Assembly: GCA_009103225.1 (NCBI GenBank)
Contig: RHPI01000810.1
Location: forward strand, 1,281,962-1,345,961
DNA: 64,000 nt
Origin: Chlorokybus atmophyticus
Lineage: Eukaryota; Streptophyta; Chlorokybophyceae; Chlorokybales; Chlorokybaceae
Direction: 5' to 3'
The stretch's first letter is position 1, and every line of letters starts with the position of its first letter. Under the pieces are notes generated by a model. The model saw only the letters and a list, made by a program, of their open reading frames with translations, was not told where the DNA came from and made no database searches. The translations under genes and the position numbers were made by a program. This document shows positions 12,368 through 24,818 of this stretch, piece by piece.

Positions 12368-13885
12368 CGTCGCAACTTTTACACGGTGACTAACAAGGGA
12401 CTGAGGGACTGACGGGTGCCTGCCCCTACTTAACCCTACGATGTGACGGATTGGTCCATAAACGGACTTTTTAAGACGGCTGTTACTATCAAGCAACATA
12501 TACCGACGGCAAGCAGTCGACCGATAAGTACAATAGACGGCGGCCTACCTGTGATGGCAACACCGCACTTTAAGGTGACGGCTGATTGTCGGTCGTCCCA
12601 TTTGCGCGATGGCGACCTATCTGTATAGCAGATAAGTCACATTTTTGTCACATACAGTGACGGCCGGCCGTCGGACGTACCCTAACCGTCGAAAAGTATG
12701 CGCGACGGCCTGCCTACTTTGGCAAGCCAGTCACCGTTAGTCCCTATCAGATGACCTTACCGCGTTTATTAAGTGACGGCCGATCGCCGGTCGTGCACTT
12801 AACGCGGCGGCTACCTACTTATTGTATGTCAAGTATGATAAGCAAGTGACCGCCGATCCCTAAAGGTCGGCAAGTCGGGACGGTAGTACCGGCCGGCAAG
12901 TCGAGACGCTGGTACAATGCAGCCGCCGTACTATGTCAATGGTACGAACAGTGCCATTGTCGCAATGGCACCATCGTACCATTGGTATGGTACGATGGTG
13001 CCATTGCGACAATGGCACTGTTCGTACCATTATAGTAATACGATAATGCCGTTGCGAGTCACATTTCGACCACGCGTTTGAATAACTTGGGCTGCCCAAG
13101 TTATTCAAACGCTCAACGGCTTCAAGTTGAACAGAGCGGCGGCGGCGGCGGCGGCAACGGCTAACAGTAGGTGAGCTTGGTTGCTATCTGACGTTGTACT
13201 ACGCGTAACACCGCATGCCATCTAACCACCCTCCTTGCCTTAGGGCGGCCAGGCCAGGCCAGGCGGCGGCAGCGGCGGCGGTAAAGGAACGGCGGCGGTG
13301 GAGCTGGAGCGGGTGGTGCAGGAGCCGCAGCTCAGTACAAGGGTAGTACTAGCAGTAATACCTAAAGTAGTAGCAGTAGTGGTATTGGTAGCAGTAGTGG
13401 TAGTCTAGTTGTACTAGCAGTAGTAGTAGTAGCTCAGTATATTACATTGTAAAGTACTTATTTATTTATTTTTATAATTTATCACGCATTCTTGCACAGC
13501 TGATGACGACAATCACGTGTGACACCTAATCATGACTGAGCGGTACTAGCAGGTACCTTTGAAGGTACACATCATTAACGGTAGGTACTTGACAATTTCG
13601 CTCAGTTAGCGTACAGTCGCCGATACCTAACTGATAGGTACCGGTCAGTTACCTGTTAGTTAGGTCAAGTCCCCTTTGCTTAATTGTTGAGTAACTGACA
13701 GGTACCTATGAATTAGGGTCAGTTCCTTTATGCAGATGGCCGCCAACCAATGGTGACGGCCGTTATGCTCAGGTCCCTGTATCGAGATCGCCGGTAGACT
13801 GAAGGTCGACAGTCTAAATGAGTATCCTCAGGTGCACCGCCGTTGTCAATAATCAGTCGGCGGCAGGGGAAACAATTTGCGACGA
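12368..13885. mobile_element. Nonautonomous TIR element, copy 2 (about 1.52 kb)
   Basis: Starts with CGTCGCAA and ends with TTGCGACGA. It is collinear with 6014-7445 in the same orientation: acacggtgactaac and acgggtgcctg near the left end, the gtaggtgagcttggttgc block, the AGT tract, ggtacct-rich segments, and the right block with tgagtatcctcaggtgca. Divergence is substantial, so this is an old pair. It contains two strong palindromes (12938-13031 and 13074-13112) and no convincing long reading frame. Confidence 0.7.
12938..13031. repeat. Near-perfect palindrome inside TIR element copy 2
   Basis: Arms 12938-12982 and 12987-13031 (45 nt each) around a 4-nt loop, built from repeated aatggtacg and gtgccattgt blocks. 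A second palindrome follows at 13074-13091/13095-13112 (gcgtttgaataacttggg). Copy 1 has only a weaker version at about 6365-6450. Confidence 0.9.
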
Positions 13886-14025
13886 ATACAATGTTGGTTC
13901 ATTAATTAACACAGATTGTTTTACGACATGATTTTAAATTTATTCTCAAAACATTAGGCCACATCTACAAGCGTGGATTTAAGCAGTATGCGCGCTGCTG
14001 CATTATCCACCCCTACGTGGCAAGC

Positions 14026-14026
<1 letters not shown>

Positions 14027-14120
<94 letters not shown>

Positions 14121-14121
14121 N
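14027..14121. repeat. Poly-C run ending in N (assembly gap)
   Basis: About 94 consecutive C residues followed by a single n at 14121. The length is probably not real. The glycine-only reading frames on the minus strand are artefacts of this run. Confidence 0.9.
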
Positions 14122-14519
14122 GCAATTATGGCCCTTTTCAATTGCCATTTAACTATATGATCATTGGCCAATATAGTTGTTGAAAAGCATCCATTGGTGG
14201 ACGAAAAGCGCACGTAACCGTTAAGTAATAAAGCTTATTAGGTATACATTATACAGGCAGCATACACGTATATATTGCAATTATTGTCCATCAGGTTTGT
14301 AATTTTGTGAAGATGTACCGCAATATAACAATTTCATAAACAAACCACATTTTGTTTGGAGTGAACCGTACTCCTTGTTGACATGGCCGATTGAAACTGA
14401 TAATAAGTGTAAACTACATGAGATTTTGTCAAATAGAGCTTGCCGCGCGGTGCTAAATGATATCATATTATGCATTATTGTATAATATTCTTCATGTGTA
14501 GTGTAAGGGAATACATTGC

Positions 14520-15070
14520 TTAATCATGGGGGACATTGACAGTAGTTGGAGGGAACATAAAACTCTAGACACGGTCTCAGTGCCTTCTATAATAGGAGCA
14601 CAAACCTCCATATACGACATAAAGAGTCTTGCTAACATCGCAATAACGCCAATCCTACAGATTGTCACGGATGTATCCGTAGAGAGATACATTGCATATG
14701 AAAGTAAATATAAGGGGGCCATTGATGGTGGTTAGAACTCCAAGATTAAGCATCTTAATGCCTCTCACGCGAGCATAAAACCGCTATATATGGCATATAG
14801 GGAGTTCCATCCACACCGCAACAGCGTTTGGTTTATAAAGTGCAATGGGATACATGGATTGTGAAAAGACCGGGGTCATTAATGGTATGTCCCAATTGGA
14901 GGGAACATTGAACTCCCAGACTGGGCGTCTCAGTGCCCATAATGCAACCGGGGTCATTGATGGTAGGTCCCAATTTGCAGGGAACATTGAACTCCCAGGC
15001 TGGGCGTCTCAGTGCCCATAATGCGAGCACAAACCTTTCTAGATATGGCATAAGAGAGTCCCAGCAACAA
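14520..15070. repeat. Degenerate minisatellite, period about 78 bp
   Basis: Two clear units start at about 14870 and 14947 (accggggtcattratggtakgtccc, then agggaacattgaactccca and gggcgtctcagtgcccataatg). Weaker copies lie at about 14525-14650 and 14715-14820 (ggagggaacataaaactc; tctcagtgcc). Phrases such as gagcacaaacctcyatatacgacataa also recur, pointing to a higher-order unit. No coding potential is evident. Confidence 0.7.
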
Positions 15071-15168
15071 CGCAATAGCGCAGAATACGCAAAATTTCGT
15101 ATTTAGATAAACAAGTCCACATCCAAAAGGATGTCACTAAGAAGCCATGCTCCTCTGGAATTCGACAG

Positions 15169-15242
15169 TGCCCCCGGGCGGAGTCGAACCGCCGACCTCC
15201 CGCTTACTAAACGGGTGCTCTAACCAACTGAGCTACGTGGGC
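15169..15242 (-). tRNA. tRNA-Thr (anticodon AGU)
   Basis: On the minus strand the 74-nt segment folds as a cloverleaf. The acceptor is GCCCACG/CGGGGGC with one A-G mismatch and discriminator A. The D arm is GCTC-AGTTGGTTA-GAGC. The anticodon stem is CCCGT/GCGGG around loop TTAGTAA (anticodon AGT). The variable loop is AGGTC and the T arm is GGCGG-TTCGACT-CCGCC. There is no intron and CCA is not encoded, as expected for a eukaryotic nuclear tRNA. AGU would be modified to IGU and read ACU/ACC. Confidence 0.93.
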
Positions 15243-15605
15243 AGGCGATGCACTCCACCCAGCAGCATATAATTATATCTATATGTTATAAAGATGTCGC
15301 CTTCTGATCCATACCCACCTAAATCACCGCGATGTTACTCCTTTGTAGCCGTAGCTACGGTGGCGGCGGTGGAGTGGCTGTCTGGTTGTTCGTCGCTGCG
15401 TGTGACGGTGAGCACAACATCAAGCCGCAGCTGTTGTTGCGTTGGATGGGCACTTGCGTAAATGCTTGTTGGTGATTGCTTCAAATTCTAGCAGCATGGT
15501 CGGATGATCAGCAGCTAGCATGCGTGCTTGCCAGTCGTCATGCTCGTCGGCATGCGTATTCAGGCGCTTAGGTTGTAAGGTCTAGGGCTTGCAGCGGTTG
15601 CCATC

Positions 15606-18600
15606 ATGGCTGCTCAGAAGGTTAAACGGAAGCGCAAGGCCGGGACGGATAAGAAGGAAGAAGCTGCTACCCTCGCTGCGGCGGTGGTTGATGTCGCTGC
15701 TTGGGCCAGCGCAAAGACCTTTGAGGAGCTGCCTCTCAGTGGTACGTGGGCAACTCACGTGTATATGTAGCAATTCAGCAATTAGTCAACAGAGCTTGAA
15801 GCAAGCTTTCAACAGCTGTCGTTATTTATCTCGCTGTTCCGGAGAATGTACAGCCCATCAAGACTGCTGAAAGCACAGCACTGGCTTTGGGCTATACTAT
15901 GTGTGAGCATCCGCAGTAGAGATTGCTCAAGCGCTTGCAGATGAGGCGCACACCAAGACTTGCATCATGATCGCATGTAGTTTGACACTACTGCATATGC
16001 CTGCAACCATGCAGGCAAGACTCAGGCAGGCCTCCGTGCGGCGAAGTATAAGACCATGACGGCGATTCAGGCCGCCAGCATGCGCTTCTCTTTGCCTGGA
16101 AAAGATGTGCTTGGCGCGGCAAAGACTGGAAGCGGCAAGACGCTTGCTTTCATAATTCCAATACTTGAAGGTGAGTTTGTGAGCTTATGTCAACATTGCG
16201 CATGGCACTAGTCAGCACGTGTAGAGCGCATAGGCATGCCAGCCTTGGAGTGAAACAGGAGCTATATGGCATGGGTAACAATGAAACATCATTGCCAGGA
16301 TCATGTGAAACACAACTTGTGCTAAAGTTGGTTTGGTGCTTTACCAAGCAGCTTAGTGCCTGCGTGGTGTGCAACAACTCACAACGTGACAGTGCTTTGG
16401 CGACAGCAATGGGGCCCCAAGGATGGATTGGGTGCGCTCATCATCACGCCCACGCGCGAGCTGGGTAGCCAGATTTTTGACGAGCTGCGCAAGGTATATG
16501 CAACGTGCAAGGCATCTTCCTTTCTCAAGTTGCCAGTTGTAAGCACTAGGTGTACCCAACTACTCTTGCCCTGTGCAGGTTGGAAAGCATCACGGTCTCA
16601 GCGGGGGTTTGCTCATTGGAGGCCGGAAGGGCATTGATGACGAGCGTGATCGGGTCGGGATGCTCAACATCCTCATAGCCACACCCGGTAGGCTGCTGCA
16701 GCATCTGGATCAAGCCCCCAACTTTGACACTGCACAGTTGCAGGTAGGCAGGACATATCAGAACTCATGTGGACTATGTTGTTGCCATGTGTAGCGGTTG
16801 TTTCGCGCTAGTGTTGTGGCGCTTGATATCTGCCTGTCCATGCAGGTGTTGGTTTTGGATGAGGCGGATCGCATCCTTGACCTGGGTTTCGCAGCGGCTT
16901 TGAATGCCATCATTGCACATCTGCCCAAGAAAAGGCAAACTCTGTTGTTCTCTGCCACGCAGGTGCGCTTATAGCGTATAGCATATGCATGCATGAACTA
17001 TATATAAGCTTGTGGAGGTTAACATGTTCACATACCAACACCACATCATTACTGCTTTGCAGACAAAGAGTGTGAAGGACCTTGCAAGGTTATCACTCAA
17101 GGACCCGGAGTTTGTCTCTGTGCATGCAGAGGCCCCCACCGCCACCCCTGCCAGGCTACAACAGGTATTGACGTGCAACTGGTGCTGATGACACCAACGA
17201 TAGTTCTGCGTAGTAATGGGTGTGGCATAGCGGTTGGGCTGTGCTTACTTGTGGGGACTGCTTACAGAGCTACATGGTGTGCGATGCTGCATTGAAGCTG
17301 GACCTTCTTTGGTCTTTTATCAAAACGCATCTGAAAGCCAAGTCCCTCGTTTTCTTCTCCTCATGCAAGCAGGTAAGGTGTGCATGCCGCCTCTAATCTG
17401 ATAGGTGAGCACTACTTGTCGCACTTGGTGCGCCACAACTACATGGCTCATGGCTGACTATTGGGACAATCATAATGTAACCGTTACAGGTGCAGTTTGT
17501 GCATGAAGCCATGCGGCAGCTGCGCCCAGGCATCATTGTTTCATGTCTGCATGGCAAGATGAATCAGTCCAAAAGATTGGGAGCGTTCTACGATTTCAAC
17601 AGCGCCAAGTATGCAGTGCTCTTTGCCACTGATGTAGCAGCCAGAGGACTTGATTTTGCAAATGTCGACTGGGTTGTGCAGGTTGGTGCCAGTGCATCCT
17701 GTTGTATGATTGTGCACACTGATTGGTATGCACATACTACCTGACAGGCTCTAGCAAGTATGACTACCACCATGGTAGCACAAGCTTACGGGCAGGAGTA
17801 TGTGGCAGGTCGATTGCCCAGAAGACGTTGCTCAGTACATACATCGTGCGGGCCGCACTGCGCGCTATGTGTCGCATGGGCGTTCCTTGTTGATGTTGAC
17901 GAGCAGAGAGGCTGAAGGGTTCGTTCCTTTGCTGACGGAGGCAAAAGTACCCGCACAGGTAACTGTCGGAATATCACTGGCATCTGCACAGTCTCATAGC
18001 TCTGTGTAGCTTTGTCTCACTGGCTTTGTTACGTCCATGCTGCAGGAGATCAGGGTGAACCCACACAAGACACAGTCTGTGACGGCAGCCTTGGCCTCGC
18101 TGCTTTCCAAAGATGCAGCCCTCAAGCTGACAGCACAGGTAGGGTGTCTGCACGCAGCACTGTGAACATGCACAATGTGTGCTCACAGTGTGATGCATGT
18201 TGACTTTGTTAACTACATGCAGAAAGCGCTGGTGTCTTATGTGCGCTCAGTGCATTTGCAAAGGAACAAGAATGTGTTTGAGGCACGCAGCCTGCCAATA
18301 GCAGAGATGGCGAGGGCGATGGGGTTGCCGAGCACACCCACCATGCGGTTCATGAAGCGCAATACAGGGAGCAACGCCAACGGTGCCAGCGGCCACACTA
18401 CTGATCCGGAGGATGAGGATGGCAATGGCAACACCAATCACCGTGATCAGGAGCATGATACAAGTGATGATGAGATACTGAATGTCAAGCGTATTGACCA
18501 TGATTTGAGGACGCGCGAATCAAGTGGAAGTGAAGCTGAAGATGTTCAGACTCCAACACGTGGTGTCGGCGATGCTGTCATACCGTTGCCAGTAAAGTAA

Positions 18601-19632
18601 GCCACTGGCGTGAGGCCATTGCAACAACATCTCTGGCCTTCTTGCATCTTGGAGTGTTATCCAGGTTTGCACCAAGTGCATCTGCGTGCGCGCATCTCTC
18701 AGGGTGCAGCCATCATTCTATGATTGACATTCGTCCTGATCTTGATGGTTACAGGGCCCCGAAGAAAAAGAAGATGAAGATCAAACCCGACGGTGCCAAT
18801 CGTCACAATCAGCGGTTTGTCTTTGATGATTCAGGCGAGAGGCTCACGCCGCTGGCCAACTTTGCGAAGCAGCACAGTGCACAGGAAGGTATGTGAGGAG
18901 GTTTGTAGCAGCTCATCAGCTTATCTTAACACTGCTGTTGTAGTCTACTTTCTCTGCGAGGGCTCACTGACTGCTTGTCTGTTGTTCACATGTGCACAGA
19001 GCGCACCAATGAAGGTGACCTCAACGACAATGCTGAGCAAGACGCCGTCAAGCAGCGGTATGAGCAACTGCGCGAACGCATGCGTGCACGTGACCGAGTA
19101 GATAAGGAGGCACAGCGGCAGCGGCTGCGTGACCAGAAGCTTGTGAAGAAGCGCAAGCTGGCGGGGAGAGCAGACAAGGATGAAGATGAGCCGGAGGTGG
19201 GATGATTGCCTCTTGTCTGCCACATGGAAACATATTTTCAACTCTTTCGACAACTTATGACACATGACAAGCAATCGCATTGCTTGTCACGAGTCGCCTT
19301 CTTCTCCTTTTACCTTGCTCGTCAGGATTCTCTGCACAAACTCTCTGCTGAGATCAGTGCGCATCTGCAGTCAGGGACAACATTCTGACATCAACCATGC
19401 AGAGTATTGTTGGAGATGCGTGTACTGCTTGCAGGTGACACTGGGCCGGGCAGGGAGCGGCAGTGATGTGGAGAGTGGCAGTGACCGCTCTCCGGACCAC
19501 AGCGAGCCAGATGAGCCAGATAACAGGCAACACGCTGGAAAGAAGGCAGGCAAGCGGGCTAACCGTGAGCAGGGCATGTCGCTACATGAGCAAGAGGCTT
19601 TGGCCTTGAGGTTGCTCGATTCAAGGACGTGA
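15606..19632 (+). CDS. DBP4: DEAD-box RNA helicase, Dbp4/DDX10 type (ribosome biogenesis)
   Basis: About 14 exons. The start [17 protein letters not shown] has a basic, nucleolar-type N-terminus. The family motifs appear in order: FEELPLS and Q-motif (AIQAASM), motif [10 protein letters not shown], Ia PTRELG, GG (LLIGGRKG), Ib [25 protein letters not shown], then helicase domain 2 with [25 protein letters not shown] and IHRAGRTAR. The acidic/basic tail ([18 protein letters not shown], a coiled [18 protein letters not shown]) ends [17 protein letters not shown] before TGA. The [19 protein letters not shown] and IHRAGRTAR phrases match the Dbp4/DDX10 (plant RH32) subfamily, which releases U14 snoRNA from pre-ribosomes in the nucleolus. 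All motifs are intact. A decayed copy lies at 34900-37335. Confidence 0.92.
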
Positions 19633-20348
19633 CACTGTAGTATGAGCCTACTAGGTTGCAATGCCTGCTTGCATGCATGCGAGTAGTTTTTATCAATGCC
19701 AAACCTAACAGCTGCGAGGATGGCATGCGGCTTCCCCACCAAGAATTGGCACCGCCCAAGCATGAACCTGAAGAGTTCCGTCTCGGCAGATTTGCAACGC
19801 GCAGATCTGCTGACTCTCCAAAATGGTGTGTGGTGTAAATATGCATGGCTCGCATACTGAGTGTGCTTTGAATGGCCTTCGCTAGCACCGCTAAGCGGAA
19901 CAGTTGCAGTGCCACTGCGCACCCTCCCACCCTCTTGATACTGTCCACAAGTATGATGGCAAATACATGTCACCATGCATGTGCATTGCCGTTTCGCATT
20001 GTTTGTACATACAGCTCGCTTGCAAAATAGAGCAGTGCTGATTGCGCAATGCATTGCATGCTCATGCGCACTCGCACACTTCAACAGTACATGGAAACAT
20101 GGCCCCGAGAGAACAAGACATTTTCTTGTCCGGCATGGTAAGCTAACTTCTTGACCAACATTGAGAGCCATCCCTGGTCGAGCAGGTTGTCTGGTTGCTG
20201 TCGTGAGCCGGTGCAGTATGCTATGCAGGTTCGTTGTTTTAGAAGTTGCAGTGCTGTTTGCGATGACAATAGCGCCAAGCCAATGAGGATGGCTACAAGT
20301 GTGTGCGCGAGTGTTAATTGGGCGCAGTCCCTTGCATGCGTGCAGACG
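19633..20348. other. Convergent 3' flanks of helicase and folate gene
   Basis: No gene seen. A TGTAA motif, the green-algal type polyadenylation signal, lies at about 19835, some 200 nt after the helicase stop. The two genes converge here. Confidence 0.5.
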
Positions 20349-23300
20349 TCACCTGTTGCGCAGGCGCCATATTGCATCAGCTACGCGGACAGCATCTCGG
20401 ACCGCAGCCACGTTGTGCGCGCGAATGATATCCGCGCCACCATTCACAGCAGCTGCCTGCGGACAATGTGCGAGCACTGCGTCAACAATGTGCAACACCA
20501 TGGGCAAGGTGCGGCAAATTGATGGTCCACCACCACATGAACCACAGCACCACCAGCTGACTGCACGTGCACCATTGCCTGTGGCCATTGAATTGAAACA
20601 ATGCAACAACAGCAACTGTGCTGCGGTTACACAGTTTAAACATTGTGTACATGGTGTGCAACTTACCACACGTTGACTACTGACAAGTCAATGCATAGTT
20701 ACTGTGCACAAGTACAAGGCAATTGCAATGGCACAAACTCAATAAAGGGGGATGGCTCACCGCTGCTGCTGCAGTTGCGTAATCGCGTTCACTTGCATGC
20801 TGGCGACCTGTGAGCTTCCCAAGAAAACCCTGCATGATGCGACAAACTTCACCCAAGCTGCGACGTCTGTTGTGAGACAAGCCAAAATGGAATACACGCA
20901 ACGACTGTTTGATCACCTTCCTTGAAGGCCCCAGCAAGTAAGGGCAGCTTGCAAGCGTGCCAATACTCATGCTTTGCCTCAACTCCTTTGTGCCTGCCGG
21001 CAGTGCTGAGCGTGGGCACCAGGTGCTAGGCTTGCAACCACAAGTTTGCTGCTGCAAACCAAGCGTAATAAGCAATATCAAACAATGCGTTGCTCACCAG
21101 CCAGCAGTGCGAGGTTGCCCTCAACAGTTTTAGAGAAGCCCAGACCTGCCAGCAATAAGCAGTCAAGCAACTGCAACTCTCAAGCCTGTATTGTTGTGAC
21201 GATGCAGTAGTAATGAGCATGTTTGCTGGATGCATACCACCACAAGCAAGCTGCGTCAATGAATAGCGCAAGGCAGTAATGCATAATGGACAGATGGTGC
21301 ACAACTGCTGCACAGACTAGTGAAGCTACGCATGCAACTGCTGTCATGCCACCGCCGTCTCCTATTCAAGTTTGCAGGTGCATGTAGGTAGACCGACAAA
21401 GGTGGGCTGAGTTCTGCATGTAGACAAACCAACAAAACGCACAAAACATCACCCTGCTGAGTGCATGCTTGCGTTTATTTCATTTCAAGAGCAAGAGCTG
21501 GACACAAGAGCACCCAGCCATCATCCTGGACTATCCCACCCACCAGGGTCCAGCAGCAGGCGCCAGCCCTCAACTCCAGCGCACATGGCCTCCTCGGCAC
21601 GGTGTGAGAGCTCCCGCGCAACATCCACATGCACGTCATTGTAAGCTGTGTTTTCCGCGTTCTGCATTGTTGATGGGTCTCCGCGGCTGTGCATGGCAGC
21701 GTAAGGTACACCTAGCTCGGCGACCGTCGACCTACACATACAAAGCATTTGCCATGATGTGAGGTTCTCCTCAAGCACTGCCCCCTAAACCTAAGGAGGG
21801 TGGAAGGTCCATGGTTGGATGAGACATTTCATGAAAGAACTTACAGCATAGCTGAGTCCCAACGCCCAGCAGACACGTCATTGACAATGGTAGCGCCAGC
21901 TTGCACAGCCTCTTCAGCAACCTGCATGTTGTCGCTGTCAGCTTCTGCACGTGACATATACACACACAATACCAGTAAGCTGTGTCACGCAGCCTTAGGT
22001 ACATACTCCACAATAGTATGCGTGTATCCAAATAAAAATGCTGCATTTCACTGACCGCAAGCACTTACACAACTTGCATGCATCTGTGTGCCTCCACGCA
22101 CCTTGGAATAGAATGTATCAATAGAGATAGCCACATTCTGAAGTGTAGGAGACGCTGCTATGCGCTGCAGCACTGGCAACACTCTAATCAGCTCCTCCTG
22201 TATATGCAAGGCAAAGTGACAAGTTCAGTTAGTCCATATTGCCCAAAGGTTTGTATACAACTGGCCCATGCACAACCATACAGCACCTCAGCTGGTATGC
22301 GCGACGCTCCAGGTCGTGTGGATTGGCCACCGATGTCAATAATGTCCGCGCCTTCAGCTGCCATTCGCTCTGCCTGCTCTGCCGCACAACATGCAATGCA
22401 CGCAGATTGTCATGTCATCACCAATAGACAGCAAACTGCAGCTGCCTTCAATAAATGTGCTGTGAACAGATACACGAGTATAGTAGTTAAAGGTTGCCCA
22501 GTACCTGTGCAACTGCATCCTCAACGGAGAAGTACATTCGACCGTCACTAAAACTGCCCATATTTACATCACTTAGTACTGGCGCATCAGCATATGACCA
22601 CATTTGAGCCACATTTGTGCCTACCTGTCGGGTGTTACATTGAGCACTCCCATGACATGCGTACGTTGGCCCCAACTCCACAGCCCATTTCCTAGAGGCA
22701 TGACCCTTCTCAAGTCATCTGTGCTGCAGCAACAAAGCATCATCGACGGGGTTCTGGCTGAAGATTACCCAACCAATTGACGACATCCGCTTCTTACCCT
22801 ACACGCGCTTCACCACCATCGCAAACCCACTGCCGAACGAGGTCCTTGGCAAGCCCCTGGCATGTTGATGTGGCGGCTGCCGGTTCGTGTCCTTGCTGTT
22901 GCAGGCTGGGAGGCAGCAGGTCACGCAGTGGCGCCATCACAAAATCCCGCTCTTGCATCCTGTTTCATTTATATCAATATATGACGTTTTGCACCGCTCC
23001 TGACCTTGTCAACATTGTACCAACTTCTGCAAGTAAGCCCCAGCTACTGTGAGCAAGTGCCAAGCATAGAAGTGGCTTACTAGTGCAGCTTCTACATGCT
23101 TAGAGTAGTCACTGGCGTGTCTCCAGGCTACAAATGAACGGACTGGACGAGCATCAACAATGTGGCACACCCACATATGCGAACATGTATGCTCTACATG
23201 GGATAAACACATCAATCAAACTCCATGTGCCAGCTTGACATCAAAGTGATCTGCAGTTGCGGTTGCCGGCCTTTGTTGTGGATACGTGCTACGTCGTGTG

Positions 23301-24549
23301 GTTCAGATTGATGCGCGTGCACATACGTCATTCGTACATTACCTTGGGTGCGGTATGTGCAAAGGCAGCTTCTCGTCCTCTCTGTTCACACGCTCCTCCC
23401 CATACAGTATAATATCCAGGTCTATTGGTCTGGGACCATACCTGCCGTAGCTGACGTGAACTAATGGTTACTGATGGTAACTAATGGAACAAACAATTAT
23501 TGTTGGCATGCGCATGCGTACCGTTGACCGCCCGTTGTTCTACCCAAGCTTTGCTCAATCGACTGCACGAATGCAAAGGACGAACACAATACTGTCAGCT
23601 TGCAAAGAAGCTACATTGACCCCACTGTAAGACATGGTCACGCTATCACAACCTTCAAAGAGCTGAGCAATGACTCTGGAGGTAATCTGGTGTGAGCGCG
23701 AACAGCTGCATTCAGAAAGGCTGGCTGCTCTGTGACATACGCCGGAGCACTCTGGTGGTCAAGAAAGAAAACGTAAAAGCTCTGCGTAATGAAATGGAGC
23801 TTCCACTGCGAAACGTGCTACTTTGCCACACAACATGTCAACATATGGCAACTGAACCTGGTAGAGACTCGAGTGCGCAGTGACTGTGATGCCAGCCTGC
23901 AGCAATAAAGCTGTGTGACGTCGTCTTACAAGAAGTGTATGCAGTCGTTGACATTGTTCGGTTGAACACCCCAACTCTTCCCTGCGTTGATTGCTGCTAT
24001 GCAGGCAGGCACTCTCACCTGCTTCATGTGTTTCAATGCAGCACGCATATTGGCCACCCGGTCACCAAGCTGCCATGCCAAGTTGACTAGAATTAGCTCA
24101 ATAATGAACGAAGTCTCCATGTTATGGAAACAATCTCAAGTCCACGTTCACCAATACATGCTGCTGATGTGTGTCTCGGTGACAATCGACACAAGCTGCA
24201 AGCTTGCATTTCCAACAGCATGCATTTCCAACAGCTGGTGCAAGCATACACGGTTGGGGTAACACGTTGGGCGGCACAGTACAAACTATCCCACCAAGCA
24301 TGCAAGCTGCGCTCACCTGAAGGTGCATGGGAAAGGCAACGACAGTTCATGTCGTGAAGCAAGGCACACTGGGCATTCAGTTGACGTGGATGTTGTATTT
24401 GTTGAGCATCACACGCGCGATGACGGAATCGTTCAACACTGACAGCAAAGACAGAAGCTCACACAGTACTTGTTCTCTCTCTACACAAAGCTCACATTGC
24501 TTCCGAGGGCGATAACCACTTCTACAGAACCAGCCGCCGTTGCCGCCAT
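20349..24549 (-). CDS. folK-folP: Bifunctional HPPK-DHPS (folate biosynthesis)
   Basis: Fused 6-hydroxymethyl-dihydropterin pyrophosphokinase and dihydropteroate synthase, many exons. The start ATG at 24549 has a strong context (ccaccATGgcg) and leads directly into the HPPK motif VEVVIALGSN, spliced to LGDRVANMRAALKHM. Then come YVTEQPAFLNAAVRAHT, SIEQSLGRTTG, the signature YGPRPIDLDIILYG, and RDFVMAPLRDLLP. DHPS follows: MGVLNVTPD, SFSDG, ADIIDIGGQSTRPGA, ISIDTFYSKV, GATIVNDVSAG, AMHSRGDPSTMQN, WRLLLDPG, LLGPSRK, GFLGKLTGR, SERDYATAAA, and C-terminal GGADIIRAHNVAAVRDAVRV. It makes dihydropteroate from pterin and p-aminobenzoate. HPPK begins about 10 residues from the start, so no mitochondrial presequence is visible; a cytosolic form is inferred unless an upstream exon exists. 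Confidence 0.92.
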
Positions 24550-24818
24550 GGTGGACACACTCCGCCACATGGAGGAGAGCTTTTTCCTTCACAACTTACC
24601 ACCGCCCCAAGCCGGCAGGTCGTCACGGGAAGCCCCTCGCCGCCGCCATCTTGGTCGTGGCCAACAAGCTGCTTGAGCATGCAAGTGTGCGAGGGCGTGT
24701 CTACGGACAAGCTTGAGCGAGCAGACACGGCTCAGTGCACTGCTACACGGCGTGAGACACGTTGAAAGAAGCGTGTCCATAGTGCCAATGCGTGTAGAAG
24801 TTAGTGCATAAGCATAGC
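24550..24818. promoter_or_regulatory. Shared divergent promoter of folate and aminopeptidase genes
   Basis: Only 269 bp separate the ATG of the minus-strand folate gene from that of the plus-strand aminopeptidase, so both 5' UTRs and promoters must fit here. A minus-strand gtaagt at about 24600 could be a 5'-UTR intron donor. No TATA box is evident. Confidence 0.6.

Noticed and set aside
13954-14213. Poly-glycine open frames
   Set aside because: Translation of the poly-C run next to the N; probably an assembly artefact.
19371-20171. 266-codon minus-strand open frame
   Set aside because: Overlaps the helicase's last exon antisense and has no recognisable sequence; the convergent genes explain the region.
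24377-24728. Minus-strand frames upstream of the HPPK start, considered as a DHNA (FolB) domain or transit peptide
   Set aside because: No FolB motif is visible, the frame at 24728 starts at GTG, and the ATG at 24549 leads straight into VVIALGSN.
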